Shown: positions 1 to 9,850 of the stretch, piece after piece
Position numbering within the stretch: position 1 is the first letter of the stretch
How the letters are laid out: each line of letters starts with the position of its first letter
From: Bradyrhizobium algeriense
Lineage (GTDB): Bacteria; Pseudomonadota; Alphaproteobacteria; Rhizobiales; Xanthobacteraceae
Reading direction: 5' to 3'
Length of the DNA: 64,000 nt
NCBI RefSeq assembly: GCF_003062295.1
Contig: NZ_PYCN01000002.1
Coordinates: forward strand, 558,001 to 622,000
The notes under the pieces: model-generated
What the model saw: the letters and a program-made list of their open reading frames with translations, nothing else
Database searches by the model: none
What the model was told of the DNA's origin: nothing
Translations under genes and position numbers: made by a program

Positions 1-87
1 TGGGGTTGGCGCATTGCCGTGTTGGTTATCAGCACACTTCTTGTGCTTCTAAGCCCTTCTCACAATCTTGTATGCTTCGGGGCTTAA
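1..87 (+). CDS. C-terminal end of a membrane protein (partial)
   Basis: The window opens inside a reading frame that runs 28 codons to a TAA at 85-87. The visible residues form one hydrophobic stretch (AVLVISTLLVLL) and a short tail, which fits the last transmembrane helix of a membrane protein whose body lies upstream of the window. It converges on the minus-strand methyltransferase that ends at 133. Too little is visible to name a family. Confidence 0.4.
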   Translation, partial: WGWRIAVLVISTLLVLLSPSHNLVCFGA

Positions 88-132
88 CGACTTGAAACTC
101 CACGTGCTGAAACTAAGAGGCGTTGGAATAGA

Positions 133-864
133 TTACTTTCGCTCGCAGATTAAAAGAATTGAGACTCCAAAAGGCATTCCAAGATGCGGCGCGAGCGACG
201 TGTCGATATCAAATATTTTTGATAGAATCCAATTAATGGCCGGGTTGTTCACTTGGCCCTCATGCTGAACCGATGGCTTGAAGACATCGATCAGGCGGCG
301 CGCCAGCCAGATCGGCACGAACAACAGATAGTTGAAATGATAATGTGTGATCGGTTTCAACCCGCTGCAGGAAACTGCATCCAGCAACGATGCTACTCTG
401 TAGCGTCGTTTGTGGTTCGATACGCGGTCTTGCAGACCCCATAGCGACGGAAACGCAGGAACCGTGATCAGAACCTTGCCATCCGGGGTTAACACCCGGG
501 ATATCTCACGCAGTCCAGCGCGGTCGTCGTCCAGGTGCTCAATGACATCCGTGGCCAAAACTAAATCGAAGCTTTCGTCATTGAAAGGCATCGCGCAGGC
601 ATCGCCAAGATCGACTGGCCCCAATCCCTTGCTGGCGCAGAAGACGATTGCTTCTTCGCTCATGTCGAGGCCGGTCACACGGCGAAATCCCATGTCCCGC
701 AAAAGCGCCAGATTGGTTCCCGTGCTGGTGCCGACATCGAGGACGGCATGGGAATTGTCAAATCCCATCCGCCGCAATTCCTTTTCGAACAGCCGACGCC
801 GGCCAACGAACCACCAATGGGTCTCCTGAACAGCGGCTTCAATCGCATAACTTGCAATTTCCAT
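133..864 (-). CDS. class I SAM-dependent methyltransferase
   Basis: A 243-residue Rossmann-fold methyltransferase. The SAM-binding motif I reads LDVGTSTGTN near residue 42, followed by an acidic second strand (GLDMSEEA) and the LATDVIEHLDDD motif near residue 105, typical of the Methyltransf_11 type acting on small molecules or sugars. Start is ATG at 864 with a strong AGGAGG eight bases upstream. It begins directly after the stop of the asparagine-synthetase-like gene, so the two are co-transcribed with the glycosyltransferase upstream. By context it probably methylates a polysaccharide sugar; acceptor and position cannot be read from sequence. Confidence 0.88.
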   Translation of the reverse strand: MEIASYAIEAAVQETHWWFVGRRRLFEKELRRMGFDNSHAVLDVGTSTGTNLALLRDMGFRRVTGLDMSEEAIVFCASKGLGPVDLGDACAMPFNDESFDLVLATDVIEHLDDDRAGLREISRVLTPDGKVLITVPAFPSLWGLQDRVSNHKRRYRVASLLDAVSCSGLKPITHYHFNYLLFVPIWLARRLIDVFKPSVQHEGQVNNPAINWILSKIFDIDTSLAPHLGMPFGVSILLICERK

Positions 865-2751
865 CTAGGCCTCCTGAAACACCAGTGGTTTCGCACCATC
901 GGTTCCAATCACCCGTTGAAGACTTAACCAAGTCCATAGCAACAAGCGACGGTCCGCGACTCCCGAGGTGTGCTGTCGCCAAAGCTCTGCCACTGCCGGT
1001 AAATCGACGCCCGGCACTTCCGCAAGCGGAGGGAACGGCGCAATATCGCCCAGCCACTGTATCAAGGGGATACCAAACCCCTTCTTCGGCCTTTTGAGTA
1101 CGCTTTCCGGCACCACTCCCTCAAGAGCCTTTCTAAGAAGATATTTCCCCTGTCCTTTCCTGTATTTAAATCGATGCGGCACCCGCTGGCAAAAATCCAC
1201 GAGATCATTGTCGAGGAAAATCGATCGGGCCTCAAGCGAGACCATCATGCCAGCCCGGTCCGTTTTGGTCAGAATATCGTCCTGAAGATAGAGGGTGGTG
1301 AAGAACTCCAGCGTGCGATCGACGATGTTTCCGGTCCGGCTTCCTTCCCAGACTGTGATCGCTTCCTCGTAGAGGTCTTCAACCCTAAGCGGTTCCTCGA
1401 CGATACCCTTTAGGTCACGTGGTTCGAGGGCGGACATCCAGACCGGAACCCAGGCCGACGGCGGATACGAGACGCCTGCCAAGGCACGACGAAGCTTAAA
1501 ATCGAGGCTCATGTTACGCCCGCTGATCGGCAGGCAGTCGACCAGTCTGCGAACGCCGGAATGTAGGAACGGCGGCATCCAACGATCATAGGCTTGCGCT
1601 GGTCCAAGCGCCTTGAAAGGATCGTATCCGGCAAACAACTCGTCGCCCCCATCGCCTGTCAACGCGACGGTTACATGTTCCCGGGCGAATTTGCTCAGCA
1701 TGAAGGTGGGTAACAGCGAGGGATCACCAAGAGGTTCGTCCATTCGCGCCAAGATCTCGTTAACGGACATCGCAGCACTTTGAACGCCAAGTTGCCGCTC
1801 GCGGTGGTGGGAGCCGAACGCCGTCGCGACATCGCGAGCATACCCGGACTCGTCGAAACTCGGATCATCGAACCCAATCGTAAACGTCTCGATCGACGCC
1901 GCCGGCCGTTTCCTGCTCGCAAACGCCAGGCAAGCACTCGAGTCAATTCCGCCGGATAGAAAGACCCCTAACGGGACATCACTGATCAGCCGTCGAGACA
2001 CGGCGTTACTCATTAGAGATCGCAATTCCTCTACAAGTTCGCTTTCGCGATCGTCATTCAAGCTCTCGTCGGGGTCGATGCGGAATTGCCAGTATTGCTT
2101 GACGCTGACGGCCCCTGATGCCACGTCGAATGTCAGTGTATTTCCACCCGGCAACTTTCGACATCCGACAGACAGCGCGTTAGGCGCTGGCAGATAGCCG
2201 TATGCAAAGAGTTTTTGCACCGAGCGCGGATCGATGGAATTGCCGACGTGCGGATGCAGCGTGAGCGCATTCAGTTCACTGGCAAAAGCAATAAAGCCGG
2301 ACTTGATCGCATAGAAGAGAGGTTTTTCGCCGAACCTGTCACGCGCCAACATCAACTGTCGGCGATTCCGGTCATAGATTGCGAAGGCAAACATGCCATT
2401 CAACCGCGAAACAAGCTTCTCACCCCACTCCTCATAGCCGTGAACGAGCACTTCGGTATCGGAATGGTCGGTCGCGAATCGATGCCCAAGGGCCTCCAGC
2501 TCGGTGCGAAGGGCAACGTGGTTATAGATCTCGCCGTTGAAGATCACGCCAACCCTGCCGTCCTCGTTCCACATCGGCTGATGTCCAGAAGCGACGTCGA
2601 TGACCGCGAGCCGCCGATGGCCGAAGTGAACGGCAGTGTCGGAATCGATGTAGTAACCTTCGTCGTCCGGACCGCGATGTGCGAGCGAGCGCGTCATTGC
2701 CTCCAGGACGGAACGATCGCCAACGCCAGCAAATCCGGCAATGCCACACAT
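865..2751 (-). CDS. asnB: asparagine synthase (glutamine-hydrolysing)-like amidotransferase
   Basis: A 628-residue class II glutamine amidotransferase fused to an ATP-pyrophosphatase synthetase domain. Cys2 of the MCGIAG start is the glutaminase nucleophile; the PP-loop SGGIDSS sits at residues 266-272. Both halves look complete, so it should hydrolyse glutamine and transfer ammonia to an adenylated carboxylate. Its start overlaps the stop of the upstream glycosyltransferase by one base and its stop abuts the next methyltransferase, so it is the middle gene of a tight operon. In polysaccharide loci such proteins are thought to amidate uronic acids or other acidic groups; plain asparagine synthesis cannot be excluded. 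A second paralogue lies at 47739-49574. Confidence 0.87.
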   Translation of the reverse strand: MCGIAGFAGVGDRSVLEAMTRSLAHRGPDDEGYYIDSDTAVHFGHRRLAVIDVASGHQPMWNEDGRVGVIFNGEIYNHVALRTELEALGHRFATDHSDTEVLVHGYEEWGEKLVSRLNGMFAFAIYDRNRRQLMLARDRFGEKPLFYAIKSGFIAFASELNALTLHPHVGNSIDPRSVQKLFAYGYLPAPNALSVGCRKLPGGNTLTFDVASGAVSVKQYWQFRIDPDESLNDDRESELVEELRSLMSNAVSRRLISDVPLGVFLSGGIDSSACLAFASRKRPAASIETFTIGFDDPSFDESGYARDVATAFGSHHRERQLGVQSAAMSVNEILARMDEPLGDPSLLPTFMLSKFAREHVTVALTGDGGDELFAGYDPFKALGPAQAYDRWMPPFLHSGVRRLVDCLPISGRNMSLDFKLRRALAGVSYPPSAWVPVWMSALEPRDLKGIVEEPLRVEDLYEEAITVWEGSRTGNIVDRTLEFFTTLYLQDDILTKTDRAGMMVSLEARSIFLDNDLVDFCQRVPHRFKYRKGQGKYLLRKALEGVVPESVLKRPKKGFGIPLIQWLGDIAPFPPLAEVPGVDLPAVAELWRQHTSGVADRRLLLWTWLSLQRVIGTDGAKPLVFQEA

Positions 2752-3770
2752 TATGGCGCTTCCTCGGGAAAATTGACCAGCGCGCGAACGCGATAGGCAG
2801 TCCTGCCTTGCGACTCAAAATAGGTCCGAACGAGAATTTCGGCCACGAGCCCCAACAGAATACTGAGGATCCCAACGAGAAACGTCATTGCCGCCAACAA
2901 CGGCAACGGCGTCTGTATCATGTACACATCATGAAAAATCTTCAGATAAACAATGGAGAAACCGCTTAAGGCTGACACGACCAGCGATATCAAACCGAAT
3001 CCGCCGAAAAGATAAATCGGTTTGACAAAAAAACGATCAAGGAACGTCACGACGACAAGGTCGAGAAGCACTTTTCCAATTCGGTTGAGTCCGTATTTAG
3101 ACTTTCCGCTAAGGCGCGGGCGATGCGCAACCGGCATTTCCACGAGCTTTGCTCCCATCCAGCTCGCATAGATCGGAATGAACCGGTGCATCTCGCCGTA
3201 CAGGCGCGTTCCATCGATCACTTCGCGGCGATAGACTTTCAAGGTGCAGCCATAGTCGTGCAGATGAACCTTCGATATCCAGGAGATCAGCCGGTTGGCC
3301 CAGCGGCTCACCAGGTTTCGCCGGATTGCGGCATCCTTACGGTCTCGGCGCCAGCCCGACACGACGTCATATCCCTCTTCAAGCTTAGCAAGCAGTGCCG
3401 GTATGTCCGCCGGGTCGTTTTGCAGGTCAGCATCAATCGACACGATGACATCGCCTGATGAGTGATCAATACCGGCCATCATCGCGGCCGTCTGACCGAA
3501 ATTCCGCCGGAACAGCACCAGCTTCATTTGAGGCCTGACCGCAGTAGCCGCCTTCAGCCACGCAACGGAGCCGTCCTGACTACCGTCGTCAATCATGACG
3601 ACCTCGTAGCTCCTGCCTAGGCGTTCCAGAACCTGAAAAAGTTGCTTTTCGAATTCGGGAAGATTTCCGATCTCGTTGTAGACTGGCACGATGACGGAGA
3701 GATAGGGGCGCGCAACAGACAGAGTTCCCGTGGTGACCAAGCGCCCAGCAAACCTGCTTTCGGTTCCCAC
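2751..3770 (-). CDS. family 2 glycosyltransferase with two C-terminal membrane helices (DPM1/ArnC/GtrB type)
   Basis: A 339-residue protein with an N-terminal GT-A domain (LSVIVPVYNE near residue 24, VMIDDGSQDGS near 58, metal-binding SIDADLQNDP at 111-120) followed by two hydrophobic hairpin helices at roughly 253-276 and 288-314. This layout is that of enzymes that load a sugar onto undecaprenyl phosphate on the cytoplasmic face for later use in the periplasm. GTG start at 3770 with GAGGA upstream. First gene of the three-gene minus operon with the asparagine-synthetase-like protein and a methyltransferase. The 648-aa membrane protein at 4867 could use the lipid-linked sugar, but that pairing is inference. 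Confidence 0.88.
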   Translation of the reverse strand: MGTESRFAGRLVTTGTLSVARPYLSVIVPVYNEIGNLPEFEKQLFQVLERLGRSYEVVMIDDGSQDGSVAWLKAATAVRPQMKLVLFRRNFGQTAAMMAGIDHSSGDVIVSIDADLQNDPADIPALLAKLEEGYDVVSGWRRDRKDAAIRRNLVSRWANRLISWISKVHLHDYGCTLKVYRREVIDGTRLYGEMHRFIPIYASWMGAKLVEMPVAHRPRLSGKSKYGLNRIGKVLLDLVVVTFLDRFFVKPIYLFGGFGLISLVVSALSGFSIVYLKIFHDVYMIQTPLPLLAAMTFLVGILSILLGLVAEILVRTYFESQGRTAYRVRALVNFPEEAP

Positions 3771-4039
3771 TTTCAGTCCTCATGCCAGGCTGATTAAAAC
3801 GATCGTTGCCGAACACCAGTCTGTACGCTTCCTCGGCCCAAATGTAGGCGTCGTAGCATCGACACCCCCGAGCGACAAGGCGAAAGCGAGCTATTTTTCA
3901 TATCCCTATCGCTGAAACGTCCCAGACATGGCGAATATGATCGAAAATCTCGGTTCATTACGACTATTGGATCTAAACGGGGGCGTTGACCCATGGTACC
4001 CTTTAGCGGACCGAATTCAAACGAGATGGGGTCTGATCG
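3771..4039. other. divergent intergenic region
   Basis: About 270 bases between divergent genes (glycosyltransferase on minus, methyltransferase on plus). Promoters for both operons are expected here, but I could not pick convincing -35/-10 pairs and saw no hairpin or repeat. Confidence 0.4.
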
Positions 4040-4813
4040 TTGAGCTTGGAAGGAAGCGCCCGTCAACGCGAGCATTACGACGTCATTCACGATTCGTATG
4101 AAGCGCACTATTATGACGCCGAATCGATGGAATATAGGCGACGTTTCCTCTTCGCGGCAGCGTTCGATGGTTTGAATCTCAACGGCAAACGCGTCGCTGA
4201 CGTGGCATCGGGAAGCGGGCACAATTCTTTGCTCCTCCTTGAGCGATTTCCCCAAGCCGAAATGACGGGTTTCGATATTTCGCCCCGTGCCCGCGCTGCC
4301 TACGAACAGATCGTCAGACGGCCAGCATTCGAACTGGATCTCACCAAACCGACCTCCACCGGAGAAACATTTGACGCTGCAATCGTTGTAGGCGGACTGC
4401 ATCATTGCGTCGTCGATCTGCAGCAGACGTTCGCCAATCTCGGCGAAATGATTAGGCCCGGCGGAACTCTTTTCATCCTGCTCGAACCGAATCGCGATTT
4501 CATTCTCCAATTTGTGCGAAAGTTTTGGTATCGTAACGACCCCCTATTCGACGCTGACACTGAAGAAGCTCTCCGACACGATGCTATTGCCGCCACTGCC
4601 CATCAATGGTTCGAGCCTGAAAAAGTTACTTATTTTGGCGGACCTGCTTTCTTTCTCGTGCTCAATAGCCTGGTCTTACGCATCAGTCCCGGTATTAAGA
4701 AACGCATTGCGCGACCGCTGATGGCAATGGAACAGCTCTATATGAAGCTGCCTGGTCGCCTTCCGTTCCCGGTATTCATGGCGCGCTGGATAAGAAGGGA
4801 CATCCCATCCTAG
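4040..4813 (+). CDS. class I SAM-dependent methyltransferase
   Basis: A 257-residue methyltransferase with motif I VADVASGSGHNS near residue 53, TGFDISPRAR as the acidic second strand, and VVGGLHHCV near residue 116 (Methyltransf_11-like). The frame begins with TTG at 4040 behind a weak GGGG; no in-frame ATG lies before the conserved region, so the start is uncertain by a few codons. It leads a plus-strand group with the 648-aa membrane protein 53 bases downstream. Probably a sugar or lipid-linked-sugar methyltransferase of the polysaccharide locus; substrate unknown. Confidence 0.8.
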   Translation: MSLEGSARQREHYDVIHDSYEAHYYDAESMEYRRRFLFAAAFDGLNLNGKRVADVASGSGHNSLLLLERFPQAEMTGFDISPRARAAYEQIVRRPAFELDLTKPTSTGETFDAAIVVGGLHHCVVDLQQTFANLGEMIRPGGTLFILLEPNRDFILQFVRKFWYRNDPLFDADTEEALRHDAIAATAHQWFEPEKVTYFGGPAFFLVLNSLVLRISPGIKKRIARPLMAMEQLYMKLPGRLPFPVFMARWIRRDIPS

Positions 4814-4866
4814 GCCCCCTTCATCTTTTTGTATGTTCTCGTGGGTAATCTTGCGAAAGGCTTGAA

Positions 4867-6813
4867 GTGCGGGCTCCCCTTCCTCACCGTCTTCTGAAGT
4901 TCGAATGGGCCACTCCGTTTGCGCTATGCTTAATTATTTCGGCGCTGATCCTCGCATGCTGGGTTTTTTACCTAGTTCTTTCGGTTCCGGCAATAAGTCG
5001 CGCAGACTATCTATGGGAGCTTTGGGGCATCTCGCCTGCTATCCAAGCTAGTCGGATCGGAGAGGTAATCGCATTCATATTTCGAATCATAGCCGGTCAT
5101 ATCATCGCCTACTCGAGAATCTTCGGGCTCATTAACTGGATCGCATTTGACTACAACGGCACGGTCATCAAAGTCGGCGCGATCGCCACATTTGTATGTT
5201 GTTGGGGGGCATTCCTATACGCGATTATCCGGACGACCGGTCGCGGTGCGGCCGCCGGCGTTGTCCTCATTGTCGGCACGGTGTTGCTGTGCAATCCGAT
5301 CCCATCGCTGGTTATTGGGTGGCCTGAAAGTACGGTCGCTTACTTCACCAACTGGATAACGGTCTGCTTGGGTTTGCCCACCATCTGCCGCTTGATGTCG
5401 GCACCGAAACGTCCGCCTTTAAAGGCATGGCTACTCATCACGGGAATATCCATTGCAATAATCATCAGCAATGGAGCGGGCTGGGGAATCGTTCCAACTC
5501 TGATAGCGGCCTGGCTGACAGGCCGCGGCCACCTCGATAACATCTTCGCCTCGCGTCGTATGTTGCTGACGGCGGCGGCCATCGCAATCGGGATTGTAGC
5601 CGCTTCTGCCATTGGACTGTTCGCCATTACTCGTTTCGCCAAGGCGGACGATCATTTCCTTTATCTGGACGACGTGTATCTCTCCCTCTCTCAAGCTCCC
5701 GATCACATGTTTGAGGTAGCGCGCCACTTCTTTTCCGTCTTGATTGCACTCGTCGCAACCTGGCCAACAGACATCGCCATGTGGTTTGGCCTGACCCTGT
5801 TTCTACTATGGTGTTTGACAATCGTCGATTTAGTTCGAAGCGGCCGAACGCGCGAACTTTGCTTTTGGGTCAGTTTTTCTGCTTACGGTCTGATCGGTGC
5901 CGCGCTTAATACGCTCGGCCGGTGGCAATTGACGGCTGAACGTAATGGCGACTTAATGCCCAGTCATTATGGCGTATTCGCGCTACCTTTTCTGGTCGGC
6001 TTGGTCGCGCTCGTGCTTTCGGTTCAGGCGGGCCAGCCAACACGGCAACTGGCCTTCTTTGGCTGGAGCATTCCACATCCGAAGAATAAGATCCACATAC
6101 TCGCATTTTTAGTCGCTTTAGGTGCGCTCGGCCTATTTGTGCCTGCGGTGGCGAACGGTGATCGTCAGGTCAGAAGCTACAATGAGTGGCACCTTGCGGC
6201 CCGATTTGGCGCGCAGAATTATCACGCTATACACATGGCCCGGTTGAGTGGCCATCAAAGATTTTACCAACTGTATGCGATGCACCTCATCCCCGATTTA
6301 GAAAAGCTGGGAAAATATCGGGAATTGTCATCCGATTTCATTGCCGATGCGGCCTCCTTTGTTGCCGGAGAAGGCCTCGTACCGATGGAAGCGAACGATG
6401 GTGACGAAATTTGTCAGGGGCGTGAACCTTTCAGGGCGAGCCAACGGACGTTTATCGGCGCCGACAACCGGTCAGGCTGGAATCTGCCGAGAGAATCTTG
6501 GCTCAATCTTGTATGGACTTACGGCTACGCATTAGGACCGGGATGCCGCAAACCGGTCGATTTCGTTTTCATCGCAGACAAAGATGGAAACGTACTGTGC
6601 GTTTCTCGACCTGGAAGTCGAATGATGAGCGATATACCACCAGAATCCATGCGGCTGCTGGATCGACGCGCCGACGCGGTTTTTAACTTCAGTTGTCCCT
6701 TGAAGGATACCTATGAAGCCACCGCGCCTTACGAGGTATACAGTTGGACAAGAGCTGATCGCGCACTTGTCAGACTGAAGGGCGCCGCCCCAATAGAGTA
6801 CCCGGAGTACTAA
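4867..6813 (+). CDS. polytopic membrane protein, possible GT-C-type transferase
   Basis: A 648-residue protein with about ten hydrophobic segments over the first 400 residues and a soluble C-terminal third (about residues 430-648) rich in Trp, Arg and Asp. GTG start at 4867 with AAAGG nine bases upstream. I do not recognise a named family. The layout, many helices followed by a periplasmic-looking tail, resembles GT-C glycosyltransferases that take sugars from polyprenyl-phosphate donors, and a donor-forming enzyme is encoded divergently at 2751-3770. That functional link is inference only. Base composition is more AT-rich than the flanking rfb genes. Confidence 0.75.
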   Translation: MRAPLPHRLLKFEWATPFALCLIISALILACWVFYLVLSVPAISRADYLWELWGISPAIQASRIGEVIAFIFRIIAGHIIAYSRIFGLINWIAFDYNGTVIKVGAIATFVCCWGAFLYAIIRTTGRGAAAGVVLIVGTVLLCNPIPSLVIGWPESTVAYFTNWITVCLGLPTICRLMSAPKRPPLKAWLLITGISIAIIISNGAGWGIVPTLIAAWLTGRGHLDNIFASRRMLLTAAAIAIGIVAASAIGLFAITRFAKADDHFLYLDDVYLSLSQAPDHMFEVARHFFSVLIALVATWPTDIAMWFGLTLFLLWCLTIVDLVRSGRTRELCFWVSFSAYGLIGAALNTLGRWQLTAERNGDLMPSHYGVFALPFLVGLVALVLSVQAGQPTRQLAFFGWSIPHPKNKIHILAFLVALGALGLFVPAVANGDRQVRSYNEWHLAARFGAQNYHAIHMARLSGHQRFYQLYAMHLIPDLEKLGKYRELSSDFIADAASFVAGEGLVPMEANDGDEICQGREPFRASQRTFIGADNRSGWNLPRESWLNLVWTYGYALGPGCRKPVDFVFIADKDGNVLCVSRPGSRMMSDIPPESMRLLDRRADAVFNFSCPLKDTYEATAPYEVYSWTRADRALVRLKGAAPIEYPEY

Positions 6814-7126
6814 ACTAGCGTTTCGACCTCCGCACCCATGCCATCCTGCTCGATCGCACTCGACATGCCCGGGGCCTGCCGGGTATGATTCCTGCAGGGC
6901 TTCCGCCTAACAGCCATCGTGACAGTAGCCGGACTAGCAAAAGTGGCCAAACGTTGGAATTGGAATGTCAATGAACAAACCTCATTTCTTGTCCGCGAAG
7001 GCATTTTGTTGGCCAATGCAGATGATGGCAGCTAAGAGGCCAGTGGGTCCTCGAGGCATTTAGTTCACTGAGTCAAACTGCTCCCGTCAGACTGAAAGAC
7101 ACGTATCCAGCAGAGTATCTCAAGCC
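6814..7126. other. intergenic stretch with a short open frame
   Basis: 313 bases between two plus-strand genes. A CCCGG/CCGGG short stem lies near 6870-6886. A short open frame (about 6880-7035) ends with a protein-like tail (VAKRWNWNVNEQTSFLVREG) but has no convincing start or ribosome site; it could be the end of a decayed gene. Nothing firmer is visible. Confidence 0.3.
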
Positions 7127-8032
7127 ATGAGCGCCATGACATCTACACCGGCCCTTATCCGGCTCAATCGTATTCGCCACGCCTTGGCTTGCCCGACTTG
7201 CAAGGGCGACCTGTCGTTCGACACGACGCAGATGCGCTGCTTGTCCTGCTCTACAGTGTACGCGATCAAGGACGGCAGGATATATTTCATCCAGCCAAGC
7301 GAAACCAGCGACGATCTCGACAATCTGAAGGAAAACATTCGACATAAAATTGGCCGCTTGTACTACACCTTGGTCTGGATTATCTCGCCATGCTTTTTCC
7401 CGCCTTACAGTATGCAGGTCGCGCGTGCGTTCGATACATCCAAGGAATTGGTGATTGATCTCGGTTCAGGTCGCCTTCGCTTGGACGACGCGATTTATTG
7501 CGTCGATTTCAACGATTATCCTGAGGTCGACTTCGTTTGTGATATTCGCTCGCTACCTTTTAAGCCGGGAACGATCGATGGTTTCGTTTCGACTGGTGTG
7601 CTTGAACACGTCGCCGGAGCCGAGGACGTCGTGAGCAGCATGGTGAGTGCAACGAAACCAGGCGGACGCGGCCTTCACCTCGTACCGTTCATGTTTCCGT
7701 ATCACGCATCGCCACACGATTACACCCGATGGACTGTATCGGGTCTGCAGCGGCTGTTCGCCGATTTTGGAAAAGTGAGAGTGGAAACCAATAGCGGTCC
7801 GCTGTCATTCTTCCTTCTCGGACTTGTCGAGTTTCTCTCCGTCGTCGCTAGTTTTGGTAATTCCCGCATCAAGGCGGCGCTGTATCCTTTGTTTTGCGCA
7901 ATCACCTTCCCACTCAAGTTTCTTGATATATTTTTCATTGGACGCCGCTCCCTGGAAGGAATGACACCGTTGTTCGTAGTTCATACAGGCCCCTCTCGTC
8001 ACGATGACAAGAACCAGTCCAAACCGGACTGA
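7127..8032 (+). CDS. methyltransferase with N-terminal zinc-ribbon (Trm112-like) domain
   Basis: A 301-residue protein. Residues 20-50 form a Trm112/zinc-ribbon-like segment with four cysteines (C22, C25, C38, C41). The rest is a class I methyltransferase: VIDLGSGRLRLD near residue 110 as a variant motif I, YCVDFNDYP as the acidic strand and VSTGVLEHVAGAEDV near residue 160. The arrangement is seen in sugar and small-molecule methyltransferases of surface-polysaccharide loci. ATG at 7127; no strong ribosome-binding site. It converges on rfbA, 37 bases away. Acceptor unknown. Confidence 0.82.
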   Translation: MSAMTSTPALIRLNRIRHALACPTCKGDLSFDTTQMRCLSCSTVYAIKDGRIYFIQPSETSDDLDNLKENIRHKIGRLYYTLVWIISPCFFPPYSMQVARAFDTSKELVIDLGSGRLRLDDAIYCVDFNDYPEVDFVCDIRSLPFKPGTIDGFVSTGVLEHVAGAEDVVSSMVSATKPGGRGLHLVPFMFPYHASPHDYTRWTVSGLQRLFADFGKVRVETNSGPLSFFLLGLVEFLSVVASFGNSRIKAALYPLFCAITFPLKFLDIFFIGRRSLEGMTPLFVVHTGPSRHDDKNQSKPD

Positions 8033-8069
8033 CGAAGGGGATTAGTCGCGGGTCGAGCAGGGGTTACGT

Positions 8070-8951
8070 TCAGTTTCGTTTTAGCAGGCTATTGAGATAG
8101 GTACCGTATTCGCTGGCCGAAATCGGTTGCACAAGGGCCTTTAGCTGGCTATCGTTAATTAACCCAAATCGCCACGCGGTCTCTTCAGGACTGCCGATCT
8201 TCAATCCCTGTCGATGCTCGATCGTGCGGATGAATTCCGACGCTTCAAGCAATGAATCATGCGTGCCGGTATCGAACCAGGCGAAACCTCGTCCCAAAAC
8301 CTCGGCGTGAAGAGCGCCTGCTTCCAGATATTCGATGTTCACGTCAGTGATTTCAATTTCACCACGCGCTGACGGCTTCAGCTTAGCCGCGATATCGACC
8401 ACTCGGTTGTCATAAAAATAGAGCCCGGTCACCGCCATGTTGCTGGGCGGGATTTTCGGCTTTTCAACTAGCGCCACGATGCGCCCGCTGGCATCGAACG
8501 TAGCAATTCCATACCGCTCCGGGCTGGCAACAGGATGCACAAAAATCGTCGCCCCGTTCTTGCGAGCCGTGGCTCGTCCGAGGTTGTCGGGCAAGCCGTG
8601 GCCAAAGAACAGATTGTCACCCAGCACTAGTGCAACGGGATCTTCCCCGATGAAATCGCGGCCGACGATGAAGGCGTCAGCGAGGCCGCGCGGACGGTCC
8701 TGCTCAGCGAATGACATCCGAATGCCCCATTTCTCGCAGCCGCGAAACACCTCCTTAAAACGCGGCAGGTCGTGCGGCGTGCTGATCAACAGAATGTCGC
8801 GGATGCCGGCCATCATCAGCACGGTCAGCGGGTAGTAAATCATCGGCTTGTTATAAACCGGAAGCAACTGCTTCGAGACCCCGACCGTTACCGGATAAAG
8901 TCGTGTGCCGGCGCCGCCCGCAAGAATGATGCCCTTCACGTCCCGCTCCAT
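8070..8951 (-). CDS. rfbA: glucose-1-phosphate thymidylyltransferase
   Basis: A 293-residue nucleotidyltransferase, first enzyme of dTDP-L-rhamnose synthesis (dTTP + glucose-1-phosphate to dTDP-glucose). The signature LAGGAGTRLYP is at residues 10-20, with LLPVYNKPMIYYPL, the LGDNLFFGHGL metal-site loop and the conserved VEKPK and GFAWFDTGTH blocks. Length is normal for RmlA. Last gene of the minus-strand order rfbC-rfbB-rfbD-rfbA; its start overlaps the end of rfbD by 16 bases. Confidence 0.96.
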   Translation of the reverse strand: MERDVKGIILAGGAGTRLYPVTVGVSKQLLPVYNKPMIYYPLTVLMMAGIRDILLISTPHDLPRFKEVFRGCEKWGIRMSFAEQDRPRGLADAFIVGRDFIGEDPVALVLGDNLFFGHGLPDNLGRATARKNGATIFVHPVASPERYGIATFDASGRIVALVEKPKIPPSNMAVTGLYFYDNRVVDIAAKLKPSARGEIEITDVNIEYLEAGALHAEVLGRGFAWFDTGTHDSLLEASEFIRTIEHRQGLKIGSPEETAWRFGLINDSQLKALVQPISASEYGTYLNSLLKRN

Positions 8952-9850
8952 TGCTGTTCTGCTGGGTCATTATGAAGACTGCTCAGGATATCGTCCAGCG
9001 CGCGCTCCCACGGCCGTAAAGCGACGCCGTAAGCCTGAAGAATTCGGCCGCAGTCAAGTATCGAATAGCTCGGCCGCGCCGCGGGCGTCGGATACTCCGC
9101 TGTCGTTATGGCATCGAGACGCGGTGCGACGCCGCCGTTCGCGGCAAGCCACGCAAAGATATGGGCCGCGACACCATGCCAGGTGGTGGCTCCTGAGTTC
9201 GTCAGATGAAACGTCCCGAACACGTCATGACCTTCGGACAGCATGGTGATGATCGCGAAGATGGCTGCCGCCAGGTCACCGGCGGAGGTAGGCGTTCCCC
9301 GCTGATCGGCAACGACACGAACAACGTCCCGTTCATCTGCGAGTCGCAGCATCGTCTTGACAAAGTTCGATCCATACATCCCGCAGACCCATGCGGTCCG
9401 CAGGATAATGTGGCGTTCACACTCCGCTGCCACCAACCGTTCGCCGGCCTGCTTGCTGCGCCCGTACACGCTAAGTGGGTTGACCGGATCATCCTCGAGG
9501 TAGGGCTCGCGTTTGCGGCCGTCGAACACGTAATCTGTGGAGATGTGAATCAAGGCCGATCCGTGCGACTGAGCAGCCTGCGCAAGATTACGCGCTCCCT
9601 GCTCGTTAACGGCAAACGCGCGCTCCGCATCCGATTCCGCTTTGTCCACAGCCGTATAGGCCGCGGCGTTGACAATGACCGAAGGTCCAATTCGGCTGAT
9701 GACAACGCGAACAGCGGCTGCATCGCTGATATCGACATCCCCGTGCGTGAAGCCGACGACAGGCAAGCCGATCGACGGCTTCTTCAGTAGTTCGCGCCCA
9801 ACCTGTCCGGCGGCGCCAAAAACGACCACAGGTCCGACAAAGTGGCTCAT
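8936..9850 (-). CDS. rfbD: dTDP-4-dehydrorhamnose reductase
   Basis: A 304-residue short-chain reductase, last step of dTDP-L-rhamnose synthesis. It has an N-terminal NAD(P)-binding motif ([11 protein letters not shown]), the family blocks [16 protein letters not shown] and ISTDYVFDG, and the catalytic YGRSKQAGE (Tyr-x-x-x-Lys). Length is typical. It overlaps rfbB by four bases (ATGA) and rfbA by 16, indicating translational coupling. Confidence 0.96.
   Translation of the reverse strand: MSHFVGPVVVFGAAGQVGRELLKKPSIGLPVVGFTHGDVDISDAAAVRVVISRIGPSVIVNAAAYTAVDKAESDAERAFAVNEQGARNLAQAAQSHGSALIHISTDYVFDGRKREPYLEDDPVNPLSVYGRSKQAGERLVAAECERHIILRTAWVCGMYGSNFVKTMLRLADERDVVRVVADQRGTPTSAGDLAAAIFAIITMLSEGHDVFGTFHLTNSGATTWHGVAAHIFAWLAANGGVAPRLDAITTAEYPTPAARPSYSILDCGRILQAYGVALRPWERALDDILSSLHNDPAEQQWSGT

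Noticed and set aside
3794..4510. Minus-strand 238-codon frame overlapping the methyltransferase at 4040
   Set aside because: No recognisable motif and Cys/Arg-rich composition; the plus-strand frame has clear SAM-binding motifs.
6865..6890. CCCGG/CCGGG palindrome as a terminator after the 648-aa membrane protein
   Set aside because: Only five base pairs and no T run.
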